Assembly (NCBI GenBank): GCA_023213395.1
Contig: CM041465.1
Coordinates: forward strand, 78,499,741-78,563,740
Source of the DNA: Cycas panzhihuaensis
Taxonomy: Eukaryota; Cycadophyta
Direction: 5' to 3'
Length of the DNA stretch: 64,000 nucleotides
Positions within the stretch are counted from its first letter, which is position 1. Every line of letters starts with the position of its first letter. Positions 1-12,264 of the stretch are shown here, piece by piece. The notes below the pieces were generated by a model. The model did not search any database and was not told the DNA's origin. It saw only the letters and a program-made list of their open reading frames with translations. The position numbers and the translations under genes are program-made.

Positions 1-371
1 GTTATATCCCTGGTCACCATCAAAAGCTACACCTACATATAGTTGGTCACCATCTACATCTCTCAGTCTGTGTATAGCTATGTTTACCAAGCTCTCCTTT
101 GATCTCTAGGCCTCTATGTCTCCATGGTAGATCTAAGTCTCAATGCCAATTGGCAGGGAAGGGATCCTAATTCCTCTACATGAAAGAAAGCTACACAAGC
201 GATATTTTTCCTTTTTTTCTGTTTATTTTCCTTTATTTTTTAATATATATTTATATATATTTTACCCTCATAATAGATGAAATCAATCATTTTTTGATTG
301 ACTATTAATTATTTCTTAATGAGTTTTTCTACTTTGCTTGTTGCCATGTTAATGTGTGAGTAGCTTTATTG

Positions 372-447
<76 letters not shown>
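372..447. repeat. A-tract followed by (TA)n microsatellite
   Basis: An uninterrupted run of about 18 A is followed by nearly 60 bases of alternating TA. Simple repeat with no coding content. Confidence 0.95.
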
Positions 448-451
<4 letters not shown>

Positions 452-789
452 TAATGTTTTAAAAAAATTAAACTAAATTGGTTATTTTTCAAATCAGTGA
501 GTTAGCCCCCTAGCCCCTAAGTAGCAATCTTATTATGCTTCCACGTGACCATGGTTTAACCTCAAAAGGGGGCAAACTTCAAACCATATTAAACTCCTTT
601 TAATATTTTTTGGTTTTTAAATTATTTAACTATATTTTATATTATTTCAAGTCTGCCAGCCCCCTTTGACCTTAACAGTTGGTCTTATTGAGGCCTCATA
701 TAACCTCAGTTTTCAACTCAAGGGGTGAATCTAAAAACTCATTAGGATGAATTTAATAATTTTAAATTTTAAAAAATTTATATTTTTTA

Positions 790-900
790 ATAATTTTTCA
801 AGTCTATAGGCCTTTTCATTAGTTATTTGAGCCCTCTAGGTGACTAGGGGTCTCAGCTCAAAGGGGCTTATACCCCCCTGCCCCCTTCCAATTTAGTTTT
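790..900 (+). other. Leader quasi-palindrome, element A copy
   Basis: After an AT-rich stretch ending TTCAAGTCTATAGG, the sequence has GTTA, a spacer, then TGAC followed by TAGGGG and a GGGGCTTA block. It aligns by eye with the copy at 13435-13535 (GGTCA, spacer, TGAC, GGGGG, GGGGGCTTA). This is the weakest full copy because one stem position is a T opposite G. Function unknown; a structured RNA element in the leader is inferred. Confidence 0.45.
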
Positions 901-1867
901 TGGTCTTAAAAAGGTCTTTTCATTATTTTGGCTATAATTTTTAATCTAGGAGTCCATTTTTTGAACGACTAGATTTGTTAGAAAGATAATTTGATAATTT
1001 ACATACTAAAGTTACTTTTATTATGTTATGAAGTTGTCTTGTGGGAGCTTGAAACTACTAAAGTTAGCCATTCTATTTGATCCAAGTTTAAGCATTTTTC
1101 AATATTTTTGAGCTATTTTATTATTTTATTCAAGCATATTTACATGTTATTAAGATACTAATACATATTTGACTATTTTTCACTTGATGTTTAAAGGCTC
1201 ACATCTAATTTTTGTAGTTTTTTAGTTAAATTTGACCTCTTAAAGGAGAAGTACTTTCTAGACCCTAAATAATTTTATTTTTAAAGTTGTTATTTTATTT
1301 TTAAGCTTATATCAAGCTTATTTTGCTCATTTAAGGGTCAACTTGCTTCATTTTAAAGCATGCTTTAAAAATACATTCAAGGTTATCTTTTTACATCTTC
1401 AAAGGGCTCATATAAAGTGCATTTGTTGCTCATTTATTTTTAAATTTATCTTTAATTTATTTATCCTTGTGTTGAAACTCATAATAGGCTCACTTTATTT
1501 ATCATTTATTGATCATTTTGTCTCTTTATTAAAGTTTATTCTAAAGATCAACTAAGGCTCCCCTATTGCATTCAAAAGTTTATTTAAAGAGAATTATATT
1601 CCATGTTTATAAGTTTATTTAAAAGTTATATCATTTTCATTTCATTGCATACTATTTTAGAGCTTATTTGAATTATTTTTTGAAAGTTTGCTTAGTTTAT
1701 ATATATTTCATTTAAGAAGGTGTATTTATCTTACATACATTTCATTTAAAGAGATATATATATTTCATTTTATTGTCAAGTTATTTTTCAGTTGATATGA
1801 AAAGGATTTTTACTTGATTAATAAGACCATATATTTTGCTTTAGATTATGTATTAAAGTGTTTATAA

Positions 1868-2035
1868 TGGCAATAAATCTTGGTGATATAAGTATACTTA
1901 TATTTGATGGAACCAATTTTGGAGAAATTTGATGAAATCATATTTTATTACTAATAATCTTTAAAAATTTGTGAATGATAGTTACAATGACGTAGGTATT
2001 AATGCTACCTTAGAATATCAACAAAACTTTAAAGA
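1868..2035 (+). pseudogene. gag: gag-only element A, N-terminal Gag fragment (part 1 of 4)
   Basis: Starts at ATG 1868 with MAINLGDISILIFDGTNFGE, the opening of a copia-type Gag domain (pattern I-x-x-F-D-G-x-N-F-x-x-W). The same MAINL start followed by an F-D-x-x-N-F pattern opens the element D protein on the other strand at 54317. A small frameshift and an in-frame TAA break it. It stops at the AAAGA target duplication (2031-2035) of copia 1 and resumes at 12131. Expected role is a capsid-like protein; the copy is dead. Confidence 0.75.
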
Positions 2036-2776
2036 CATTAGAAATATTAATATTAGCTTTATATTTTTGTTAGTTTTATGTTATCTTTTGATCACATATG
2101 TAAAAGAAAATTTAAGCGATGTAAAGGTTCTTTTTTATATAAGCTAATGTTAATTATTAATTATTATATGAAGGTCATTGAAATATGCAACTACCCATTT
2201 CAACGAATCTCTCATTCTTCAAATAGCCTCTCCTAGATTCTAGGAATTAGTTCCAGGAATCTAGGAGGTTGTCATAAGCCTATTTTGAAGGTTGGTTTCT
2301 GTATGTAGAGGGTATTCTTATCAAACATTTATGTAAAGTTTTATAAGTCAATAAATTCTTAATTAGAGAGGTGGTTTTTCTTCCCTAAAAGGGGTTTTCT
2401 GCCTGCCACATCACGTGTATGTGTGCAATGTTAGATTTCACCTATGTATGTTTGTTTATTTATTCCTGCTGATATTGTACATGCTACCTCATTCTTCAAA
2501 TAGCCTCTCTTAGATTCTAGGAATTGGTTCCAGGAATCTAGGAGGCTGTCATAAGCCTGTTTCAAAGGCTGGTTTCCATATGTAGAGGGTATTCTTATGA
2601 AGGTTTCATGGAAGGTTTTTAAATTCAATAAATTTCAAATTAGAGAGGTGGTCTTTCTTCCCCAGAAGGGGTTTTCCACCTGCCAAAATAATGTGTACAT
2701 GTGAAATATTTATCTTTACCTATCCATGGCTAATTATTTGATCCTACAGACATTATGCATACTGCCTATCTTTACA
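2036..2776 (+). repeat. 5' LTR of copia 1, with internal duplication
   Basis: 741 bp against 464 bp for the 3' LTR; the excess is exactly one 277-bp tandem duplication. It starts CATTAG where the 3' copy has TATTAG (expected TG decayed by transitions) and ends CTATCTTTACA directly before the primer site. AATAAA occurs in each duplicate. Confidence 0.92.
2211..2764 (+). repeat. 277-bp tandem duplication inside the 5' LTR
   Basis: Copies at 2211-2487 and 2488-2764. Both begin CTCATTCTTC and contain the paired CCTAGATTCTAGGAATTRGTTCC segment. The 3' LTR has one copy. The copies differ at many positions, so the duplication is not recent. Confidence 0.9.
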
Positions 2777-2788
2777 TGGTATCAGAGC
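2777..2788 (+). other. Primer binding site of copia 1
   Basis: TGGTATCAGAGC directly follows the 5' LTR. This is the standard plant copia primer site, complementary to the 3' end of initiator Met tRNA. Confidence 0.95.
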
Positions 2789-3225
2789 TTGATCAGACAT
2801 TTTGTCAAACACCTTATGTATGTCCTCTATGGTTTCATATTTGACATACATATCTACAAGGACACTTACCATAAAGATATGAGACAAATCCATTTTTTGC
2901 TATTTTTTCATGGACCTTCTTACCTTTTATTAGAGATGTCACATGAGGAGAATGCTGGAGAATGTCATTGAGTCTAGATCCACACTTGTCTATTTCATTT
3001 CTTAAAAGAGATTAAAGGCCTCAATAGAATGACCATTCTATACATATCTTGACAATACTCCCGATCGTGCAATCTTGCTTTCTCCTTCAATCCTTTTTTG
3101 AAAGAATGGTAGGGGCTCATAAACTTGCCTATTCTATGCATATCCTACAAACAGACATTCCATGATATAATATTTCGTGATGGCAGTTTACCAAGTACTT
3201 TGTTTACATCCTCTATGCTCCCATA
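2789..3225 (+). other. Copia 1 leader, first segment
   Basis: Non-coding leader between the primer site and the solo LTR insertion. It contains two related segments, CATATTTGACATACATATC at 2832 and a similar text that resumes after the solo LTR at 5734, suggesting a partial internal duplication of the leader. Confidence 0.6.
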
Positions 3226-5733
3226 TGGATGCGCTGCTATGGGATAACTACCTAACTGATAGGCGTGGGAGGAGTAAGCGATGAAATAATAGAAAGTAGA
3301 ACCTAAAAGGCGGGTAACTACCACGCAGAGCGCCCGTCTTGTGGAGCCTTGAGTTCAGGATTTGCAATGGAGTATGGCTACTATTGGGCGACCCTTCCCC
3401 ACCTTAATCAAGGGGCGAAGGTACGTAGGATGACCATGAGTTGACCTGGGAATAGGACCCTCCCACCCTTGGGTGGCCAGAAGGGGGGGAGAGAAGGCCT
3501 ACTGGAGACAGGCCAAGAGTAATCCTACGCTTTGGCCAGGATGCACGATGCGGGAAGCAAGGCACTCGTGCGGTTAAGGAAAATGAAGGAAAGGTAAGGA
3601 CTAAGAAAACTCTTACAATCTTTCCTACGGATAATAGGGGGTGCATGCAACAAAGCAAACAAATACAAAGCGTTTCCCTTTTAATCTTTCAATGTTCTAA
3701 TTACTAAGAAAAGAATAAAAGGAAGAAACAGGGTAGCGAAGAGGAAAGGAAGCGTGCACCGGTAGTCAAGGTGTGCGAGATGACGTAGCCTCCACGAGGA
3801 GCACCCAACCACTCACGATGTCTGGGATGCACGGGATGCGTGACAAAGGGGGTTCCTTACCCTCCCCGGAAAAGTAAATGCAATACCAAAGGAAGGAAAG
3901 GACCGCTAACTAGTAAATGAGATAGCATAAAACATGATACACGTGTGAGCACTTACTGGGTAGAGGCCACGGGCAACGCGTTCTCGCGCATCTCGACAGA
4001 AGCAAGCACAAGGGTCTCCCTCTTCCCGAAGGAAGAGCACTAACATGCAACGCAAGGATCTAATGATATATGTCTAGCAACATAAGCAAGAGTCTAAATA
4101 TACATGCGTTAGCGTTAGTCCAATAAGGAAAATACCGAAGGAAAGTGATCCAAATGAAAGGAAACAATAAGGCAAGCCTCGGAGTGGCCTACTTCCCGCA
4201 AAAGGTGCCCCAACCTCCCCCTAGGAGCCACAAGGCAGCGAGGAGAAAGTCAAGAACCAAGGCTAGAAAATGGCCGGAAAAAGGGGTAAGAGAGACCCAA
4301 AGATACCCACAGGGGACCGGGATGCTACGGGGATCAAACCGGGTGGCCGTGGAGTAAGGGTGAAGCAAGAACCCGTAGTTGGGGCCTATGGATGGCACCC
4401 AAACCTGAACAAAGGGTCCCAAATCAGCGCTGCAACTTGTGACAGCGCTGGTTTGGGCGACCAAAAGGAGCCTTCAAACCCTTGTTTACAAGCCAAGAGG
4501 AGCACGAGGCGAGAGGGAGGTTTTGGGGGGCTAAGAGCCGCCTAGGGAGCGTGGAAGGTGGTACTAATCCACCCAGCCTCTCCAAAACCTATGCAACCCC
4601 TCAACGCCACCGCCTTGGACAAGAACGCAGAAGCACAGGAGAGTGGTATTACAGGTCCTCCAAAGGGAGGAAAACCAACTCTCACAGAACAAGTAGGAAC
4701 AAATAAGCTTAAGCACAAATATCACAAAAAAACAAATGCAAAATGAAGGATACAGGAAGGGAGGCAAGGGATTTGCCTCGGCTAAAGGATGTCAAGAAGG
4801 GCCGGAAAAATAGCCCAGATCCGAGTGGAGCAGCTTGAGGCCCCTGCTACGGGTGTGACGGAAACACCGCAAACGGGAACTCAGATCGCCTGGTAGAAAC
4901 CGGTGAAACCGCTTCAAAGGAGCCCTCTCCAAGACATTTGAGGGCCGAGAGAATGTCTCACCGAGCCAAAGGAGAGTCTGGCGTCAGATGAAGAGGTGCA
5001 GTCCAGCAGCAGAAGCAGAGAAGAGCAGAAAGCAGAGAGTGTTTTTCTTGAGAGCAACTTCAAAAGTGAGCCAAAAGATCTTTGAAAATGAGCCAAAAGG
5101 GCTTAACTACTCAAGCAAAACCCTAAACCGTGTGATTAGGGCGCATCGAGGAGAAATAAAGCGAGCCACATGGCGCTTCGTAATAAATGCGAAATTGCCA
5201 CGGATTTTAAAAATAATCGAGATACGTGCATCACGAATATACTGATGCACGGATATTCCTACGGCATCACAAAAATCTGCAGACGCTACTAAGCGTAGAA
5301 TGGGGCCACCAACCACCAGTTGGGGCGGATGAAAAGGCCGACATAACGCTGAACCACCCACCCGGGGGCAAACATGCCATATAAACGGGTCCAAAGGAGC
5401 AAAAATAGGGCTCAAGTGGGGTGGCAAGTTGACCAAACGATGATGAGTCATCACACGGGCGAAGGTGGCGTAAACCTAGTGGATCCTGGAGCGAGGAGGG
5501 CAGATGCGGGAAGTAATACGGTCACCAGGGTGCCACACTCGCTGGGAGTGTGCCCCTGCTATAGTCGTCATAGGCTAAAATAAGTGTGGACGACTACAAG
5601 GCCGCCCACAAAGTCATACACATGCAGATACGCAAGCAAACATCCAGTAAAAGAAAGCGATGATAATGCAAGAGACATACCTGTACTTACCTGAGTCGGT
5701 GATTCCGTATCCATTCCCGGAAGCCGAGAAACA
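3226..5733 (-). mobile_element. 2.5-kb solo LTR of a Ty3/gypsy element (same family as G2)
   Basis: Bounded by TG at 3226 and CA at 5733 and flanked by a perfect CCATA duplication (3221-3225, 5734-5738). GC content is visibly higher than the surroundings. Read on the minus strand it begins TGTTTCTCGGCTTC then GGGAATGGA, matching the G2 LTR start at 58373 (TGTTTCCCAGCTAT, GGGAATGGA). Several internal blocks also align in order with the G2 LTR, including AGAAAAACACTC-like text near 5050, GCGTTGCCCGTGGC near 3975 and the LTR end. No internal region or second LTR is present, so it is a solo LTR left by recombination. Apparent open frames inside are not genes. Confidence 0.92.
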
Positions 5734-5738
5734 CCATA

Positions 5739-6420
5739 TTTGGCATGTAAGTCTACAAGGGCACTCCCCACAAAAGCATTAGACTAAGACCCACTTCTAA
5801 TTGTATATCCATAAACCTCACCAGGTTGATTCATACTAGGAGAACAATAGAAAAGGTGAACTCATTTCTTAGATACCCTCTGGTTGCATTTAGTAATATA
5901 GCGTCAAAGCCACCTTAATATATTTATGCCTAGCCTATGCTAAAATTATCAGTCCATGAGACTTCATTTCATTTTAGGCATTTCATTGCAAACTTCACAA
6001 GCATTCACCAGACTCCACAGTCGCAATACACGATCGTAACGTCCTTTCCTACAATGGATTTTGGAGTAGTTTGCCCTATGATAGGGTTTCTTATTCATCC
6101 ACTCCTACAAGGCTCCAATGCCATCGAAGAACCCATTGAATGTTGCCCGTCCACGTGCTCCCTAAGAAAGAGCACAAGGCTCGAACGTTAGAAGATACCA
6201 ATTAACGGCTACAAAGAGATGATCAAAGTCACTCCTACGAAGACTAGATCCTCATCGTTTCTTCTATGATCCAGACCTGCAACAAAATCACTGCCGTCAT
6301 GAAAATGTGTAATAGGTAGGGTTACTTTATGTTTTCCCCCCTCGGACCCCTGATCACATTTCAAATTATTTTTCTTTTATAAAAACTAAAACTCTGTCGA
6401 GTCCACGTCGCCCAAACCCC

Positions 6421-6458
<38 letters not shown>

Positions 6459-7440
6459 ATAAAACCTAATCAACTTAATTAAAACATTTTTTTAAGGGCA
6501 TTCCTCTTCTATTTTTTAATTAGACTTAAGGGCATTTAAACTAAGCATAGTTAACCTTAGGCTAAATCAAAATTAATCCCTCCCTCCTTATATTTTATTA
6601 TTACATTAACCCACCCCCCAACCTTTATTACATTTTAATATCAATATTAACCCCCCTTTTGTTACATTTTAATGTTAACATTAGGCCCTTACACTTTAAT
6701 TAATAATATTTAATCTATCTTTCTCTTAATCATTTAATTTTAAACTGTATGCTTTAATGTTACTAAATGTTAATGATATGTTACTCTAGGATTGGTTAAA
6801 AGACTATAATAGACTCACATTAATTGTTACATCATGAATGCCTTGATTTATTTATAGTAACCATGCTTGGCAAAAAATAAAGATATTTGATGTCAAAGGA
6901 TATATATTATCCTAATGTACCTAAACACCCTTCATAGTATCATGGATTTAAACTTATAACCCGTATTTCTTTAGTTGATTTGATTAATTATTCTTCCCTC
7001 TCCTTATTGCAATATAATTTAAATTCTTTTGAATATAATAATCATAGACAAATTGGGATAAATAACCCACCCCCTCACTACTTTTTAAAATAAAATCATT
7101 AGCCATATAATAAAGTGGTTTTCTAGCATCTTATTTTTTTCTAGTTAATAATCTATCATCTGTTATAAATTAAATTTTTTATTTTCTTAAAATCAACTTA
7201 ATATTTTTAAAATATTAAGTTGTATTAACATGAAGGGGAATATTTAATTTTCTAAGGAAAGGGTATCTAAACAAACTTAATAACAATGACTTTCAATTAC
7301 TTATCATTTAATAATACATATTTGTGAAATGTTAATAGGATTACTCTGATGTTTGATAAATTTTTTATGTGACTTTTTTCACCTACACTTATTCATCTAG
7401 ATTTTCCAAATCTTCTGACATTTTTTTTTTTTTTTAATTC
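5739..7440 (+). other. Copia 1 leader, second segment
   Basis: Continuation of the leader after the solo LTR. With the first segment it gives about 2.1 kb of leader once the solo LTR is removed. It holds a (TA)n run at 6428-6454 and a partial copy of the leader GC block near 6335-6370 (CCCCTGATCACATTTC). No coding content seen before the gag similarity begins. Confidence 0.6.
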
Positions 7441-8430
7441 CCAATATGACACTAATGCCAAGGACAATCACCTGCGTTCTTGTTCTAGTTCTAGTTAGCT
7501 CAAACTATGCTGACTGGAGGAATCACATTTTCCATCAGCTTAAACAATAGAAGATATGGCGATATGTCACAGGTGAATTCAAAAAACTAAAAGATGTAAC
7601 TTTAGAAAGCTATATGGTATATCTAATGAACTTTGATTTAGCTCTAGGCACCATTCTATCATCACTCTCACTAGAAATCAGTTGGCAGTTCTCTGATACA
7701 GATGATCTAACCACTATCTAGAATACTCTTAAGGAAAAATATGATAAGGTCGATATACAATAATTGGTTATCCTATAACAATAATTGTATAACCTTAATT
7801 ATGATAATTTTTCTGAAGTCAAAGACTTTTTATCTAAAATTTAAATAATTAATAAAGATCTAAGCAACTGTATTAAAACTATAATTAAAGTAGGTGATGC
7901 AGAACAAATAGTCACACATGTTAAAGATGGCGATACGCTCGTATGTCTTGTGATAAACAAACTACCAAAATATTTTAATCTTTTTAAGACTGCTAGATAA
8001 GAAGCTAGTAATCCTCTGATAACTTTTAATCAGTTGACAAACTAACTGATTGAACATCAAATGATATTAATTCAAATAAGAAAATTAAAAGATTCTTCTC
8101 AGGCTTTCTTTTCCAAATCTAAACCTCAAAATAAAACTAAAGATCAGAATAATTTTAATAGTAATCTAAAATTCTAAAAATCTCATAGAGGTCCACCTCT
8201 TAGTTATCAAAATAATACTAAGTATTCTAGTCCACCTAAATATCAGAATACTTCCAATTAGTCTCTTTCAAATTAGAACACTGTTAATCCTTTTCAAAAC
8301 ATTAGTTGTGTCTACTACCATAAAAAATGCCACAGTATTAACATCTACAGAAGTAGAATAGCTTCAAAAGCTTGGAAAGCTTCCAAGGGATTGAAAACCT
8401 GACTACAATCCCAACCACAAAATTGACCTC
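7441..8430 (+). pseudogene. gag: copia 1 Gag, decayed
   Basis: One reading frame runs across the whole segment without a frameshift but with many TAA/TAG codons. NYADWRNHIF at 7503 is the conserved start of the copia Gag domain. A decayed zinc knuckle lies near 8311 (CVYYHKKCHSINIYRS; a CX2CX4HX4C motif with two cysteines and other residues changed). Stop positions fall where Gln or Trp is expected, for example after LKQ and TTI. Gag would form the particle shell; this copy cannot be translated. Confidence 0.85.
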
Positions 8431-8479
8431 AATTCTATAATCGTTCTTTAATGGTAACAATTTATGCATTTATTAATCC

Positions 8480-9780
8480 ATCTAATTAATCACCTCAATG
8501 GATCCTTAACTCTAGTGCTTCCCATCATTTGATAGGACACTAGGAAAATTTATCCACTTATCAATCTGATACTAACTCTAAAGAAGAGATTTCTTTTTGA
8601 AGTGGATCCTAACTCAAAGTAAAAGGATCAGGTGATGTCACTTTAAAAAACAGTTCAATCAAGGACATCTTCTACATACCTGGTTTGTTACCAAACCTTC
8701 CTTTTATCTACTAAATCTACCAGAAAGACCTTGTTATTAAATTCTGGAAAGATAAATTTATTATTAAAGAACCATTGAATAAATTCAAACCTATTTCCTC
8801 TAGACCTGTTGATCATAAAATAGGTCTCTATAGTTTAATTAGTTTATAAAATACTAAAACAAAGTTAGTTAGTACTTTTATAGCCATATCTAACCTAGTT
8901 AATAAACTATGGCATGCATGTTTCAGCCATACTAGTTATGGCAAACTTCAGTACCTAAAAAGACATGACATGGTTCATGGTCTTCCCCCTTTAAATACTG
9001 TTTATGGTGTCTGTAAAGCCTATGTAATAGGTAATCAACACGTGGATCCCTTTCCACATTAAACTCAATTTAGAGCAAAAGTTCCACTTGAACTTATTCA
9101 CTCTGATATATGTGGACCGTTCCATGTAACTTCATATTCTAGCTATCATTATTTTGTCACGTTTATTAATGATTTTTTGAGAAAATATTGGGTGTACACA
9201 CTCAAGACTCATAATCAAGTGTTTGACATCTTTACTAAATTCAAAATACTTGTAGAAAATTAACCAAACTCAAAAATTAAAATTCTTAGATCTGATAATG
9301 CTAAAGAATATCTAAGTGGTAAATTCACTTCTTTTTGTAAGAAGTATAGAATTTAATTTTAACATTCCATTGCCTATACTCCTTAACAAAATGGTGTTGT
9401 TGAATACAAAAGCTGTACTCTTGTCGAAATGACTTGATACATGCTATATACAAAAAGTCTTGACTTAAAGTTATAGGTAGAAGCAATTGCCTGCTCTAAC
9501 TATCTTTTAAACTGTTTACCTAGTAAATCTTTACAAAATGTTACTATATAATAAAAGTAGTCCACATTCCCAAAGAAAAACGTAAGAAACTAGATCCTAA
9601 AAGTCAAAAATATATCTTCATTGGATACAACACAGAAAGTAAAGCTTATAGAATTTTGAATCCAGTCATGCATAAAATTTTAATTTTGTGTGATGTAATA
9701 TTTGACGAAGAAGGATCTTCTTCAACCTCCACTAATGTAGAACTTCTGATTGAGAATTTGTTAACCAATACCTATTTGGT
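8480..9780 (+). pseudogene. pol: copia 1 protease and integrase, decayed
   Basis: Protease active site appears as ILNSSASHH near 8498-8530, where Asp-Ser-Gly-Ala is expected; both changes fit G-to-A transitions. The GAG-pre-integrase zinc region (LWHACFSHTSYGKLQ, about 8905) is followed by integrase core pieces: IHSDICGPF near 9095, ILRSDNAKEYLS near 9281 and QNGVVEYKS near 9385, which carry the D, D and E positions. The C-terminal part near 9600 reads YIFIGYNTESKAYRILN. Many in-frame stops. Confidence 0.87.
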
Positions 9781-9939
9781 TAACTCCTCTGAAAAATAAG
9801 TTGACCCTGAGACTATAGAATCATTATTCACACAAGTCCAGAATTGGACTTTATCAGAATCAACTACAATAGACCCTTCTTCTCAAGCTAGTTCTTCATC
9901 TCAACCCATGACTACATAAACAATCACAAATAAATAGCT

Positions 9940-11609
9940 CGTATGGATAAAGAAAATACTTTCCAATATTAGATCTAATGTAGGTAATCTTTCATATAAT
10001 AGGAGAACACGCACTCAAAAATTACATGCTAACTATGCATTAATGGCTAAAATAATGGCCAACAATGATCCTAAAACTTTTAAACAAGCTAACAATAATC
10101 ATGTATGGCAGGAAGCCATGCAAGTTGAATTTGGTGCTTTAAATAAAAATTCAACTTGGGATCTCGTTCCACTTCCACCAGGGAAAAATATAGTTGATTA
10201 TAAATAGGTTTATCAAACCAAATATAATCCAACATGTGCAGTTGAAAAGCATATAACTCACCTAGTTGTGAAAAGATTTTTTCAAATTGATGGTATATAT
10301 TATAATGAAACCTTTGCACCTGTCGCAAAGATGAATACTATTAAAACTATTATTGCTCTAGCAGCTAAATTTAGCTGGGAAATCCATCAAATAGATGTCA
10401 AAAGTGCATTTATAAATGGTGATCTTCAAGAAAAAATCTACATGACTTAACTGTCTAGTTTTATTGACAACTCTAATTTAGTTTGTAAACTAAAGAAATC
10501 CATCTATGGATTAAAGCAAGCTCCTCGAGCTTGGTACATAAAAGTAGATAATTATCTTACTCCAAATAGATACACTAGATGTATTAGTGATCTAAATCTC
10601 TATTTCAAACGTAAAAATGGAATCTTACCATATTAATCCTGTATGTCAATGATATCATCATCATAGGATTTTTAAACAGTATCATTCATCAACTAAAAAC
10701 AACTTTAATGAATAAATTTGAAATGATTGATCTAGGTCTCTTACATTATTTTCTTAGATTACAAATTTACTAATATGATTTAAAAATAACCATATCTCAA
10801 CCAAAATATATTTTAGACCTAATCAAATAGTTTAACATGGAAAATGCTAAACCGATTTCTAATCCTTTACAATCAGGAGTAAAATTATCCACTGATTGTT
10901 TCATACCCTTGTATGATCCAACTTTATATAGGCAACTTATTGGTAGCCTTATTTATTTAACACATACCCAACTTGATATATCCTATGCTATTACTTTATG
11001 TTTATGTTATATGCAAAAACCATATGAATCACATTGAAAAGCTGCTAAACGTATTCTTTAATATCTTCAAAATATTATTTTTTATGGACTAACTTATAAT
11101 TCTTGCAATAAACCTCTAAACTTAACAGGGTATACTGATTCAGATTGGGCAAATGACACAAATGACCATAAGTCCATAGTAGGTTATGTATTTTTTCTAA
11201 ATTCCTTATCTATCACATGGTTTAGTAAAAAATACAATCTCTAGCTCTATCAACAACTAAAGCTAAATATCAAGCACTCGTTGAAGTAAGAAAAAAAATA
11301 CTTTGGCTCAAATCTCTCTTAAAAAAAATTAGTCTATTTCCTAACTCTTCTATAGAAATTAAAGTTGATAATCAAGGTGCTATTGTTATTGCTACAAATC
11401 CAATTGCTCATTTTAGAACTAAACACATAGAATTGCATCAATATTTTATTCGTAATCTTCTTACTGATAATATTATTCATTTGTCTTATTGTCCTACAGA
11501 TTTACAAGTTGCTGATATCCTTACCATGTCATTGACTAAAGTCAAGTTTCTAAACCTACGAGATTTGTTAAAGATAAAAGAAGTCTCCATCAAAGGGGGG
11601 TCAACATGA
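9940..11609 (+). pseudogene. pol: copia 1 reverse transcriptase and RNase H, decayed
   Basis: Reverse transcriptase is readable from about 10110 (WDLVPLPPGKNIVDYK) through EIHQIDVKSAFINGDLQEKI (10377-10435). The catalytic box reads YVNDIII near 10640, an Asp-to-Asn change of YVDD. RNase H includes GYTDSDWANDTNDHKSIVGY near 11130, KVDNQGAIVIATNPIAHFR near 11360 and VADILT near 11510. The domain order and the YVDD-type box identify Ty1/copia. Confidence 0.9.
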
Positions 11610-11650
11610 TGAAGACATTCTTTATCTTCTATATTGTATAAAAGCTAACA

Positions 11651-11661
11651 TTAAAGGGGGA
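11651..11661 (+). other. Polypurine tract of copia 1
   Basis: TTAAAGGGGGA abuts the 3' LTR and would prime plus-strand DNA synthesis. A second purine run (CAAAGGGGGG) at about 11592 lies just after the end of the RNase H frame. Confidence 0.85.
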
Positions 11662-12125
11662 TATTAGGAATATTAATATTAGCTTTATATTATTGTTAAT
11701 TTTATGTTATCTTTTGATCACATGTGTAAAAGTAAATTTAAATGATATAAATATTATTTTTTATATAAGCTAATGTTAATTATTAATTATTATATGAAGG
11801 TCGTTGAAATACGTAACTTCCCATTTCAATGAACCTCTCATTCTTTAAATAGCCTCTCCTAGATTCTAGGAATTGGTTCTAGGAATCTAGGAGGCTGTCA
11901 TAAGCATGTTTCAAAGGCTGGTTTCTGCATATAGAGGGTATTCTTATCAAGGTTTCATGTAAGGTTTTTAAAGTCAATAAATTTCAAATTAAAGAGGTGG
12001 TTTTTCTTCCTCAGAAGGGGTTTTCCACCTGCCAAAACAATGTGTACATATGCAATATTTATCTTTACTTATGTATGGCTAAATATTTGATCCTATAGAC
12101 ATGGTGTATGCTACCTATCTTTACA
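11662..12125 (+). repeat. 3' LTR of copia 1
   Basis: 464 bp, starts TATTAGGAATATT and ends CTATCTTTACA, matching the ends of the 5' LTR. It is followed by the AAAGA target duplication. Confidence 0.93.
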
Positions 12126-12264
12126 AAAGAAAATGTGAAAAAAGACAATGAAGTATTAGCTTTAATATTTTGTGCATTGGATGATTAGACATTCTTTAGA
12201 ATAAGTGAAATAACCACATCAAATAATGCATGAGATATTTTAAAATTGGTTCATGGGGAAGCCA
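12126..12264 (+). pseudogene. gag: element A Gag fragment (part 2 of 4)
   Basis: Continues the element A frame after copia 1: KKDNEVLALIFCALDD then ISEITTSNNA and ILKLVHGEA, typical of the copia Gag domain. The corresponding element D text is RKDNEVLGILFCTIDD and YELTTSKS. Trp or Gln codons have become TAG and TGA. It ends at the AGCCA duplication (12260-12264) of copia 2. Confidence 0.85.

Larger units (their letters stand above)
1..1867 (+). other. 5' leader of gag-only element A (non-coding)
   Basis: AT-rich sequence without a usable reading frame, lying upstream of the element A gag start at 1868. It carries a GC-rich quasi-palindromic block at about 790-900 that resembles blocks in the leaders of the other elements. 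If element A has a leader of about 2 kb like its relatives, its primer site and 5' LTR lie just outside the left window edge. That placement is inference; the leader assignment rests on position and the shared block. Confidence 0.5.
2036..12125 (+). mobile_element. Ty1/copia retrotransposon 1, inserted in element A gag
   Basis: Complete but decayed copia element: 5' LTR 2036-2776, primer site 2777-2788, leader, gag, protease, integrase, reverse transcriptase, RNase H (the copia gene order), polypurine tract 11651-11661, 3' LTR 11662-12125. It is flanked by a perfect 5-bp duplication AAAGA (2031-2035 and 12126-12130). Removing it rejoins the reading frame of element A. A gypsy solo LTR (3226-5733) lies in its leader. 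The protein resembles copia 3 closely in the integrase region, for example the shared stretch HDMVHGLPPLN. Confidence 0.93.

Noticed and set aside
3404-5771. Several open frames of 60-115 codons in the GC-rich block
   Set aside because: They lie inside a solo LTR with clear TG/CA ends and target duplication and show no domain motif.
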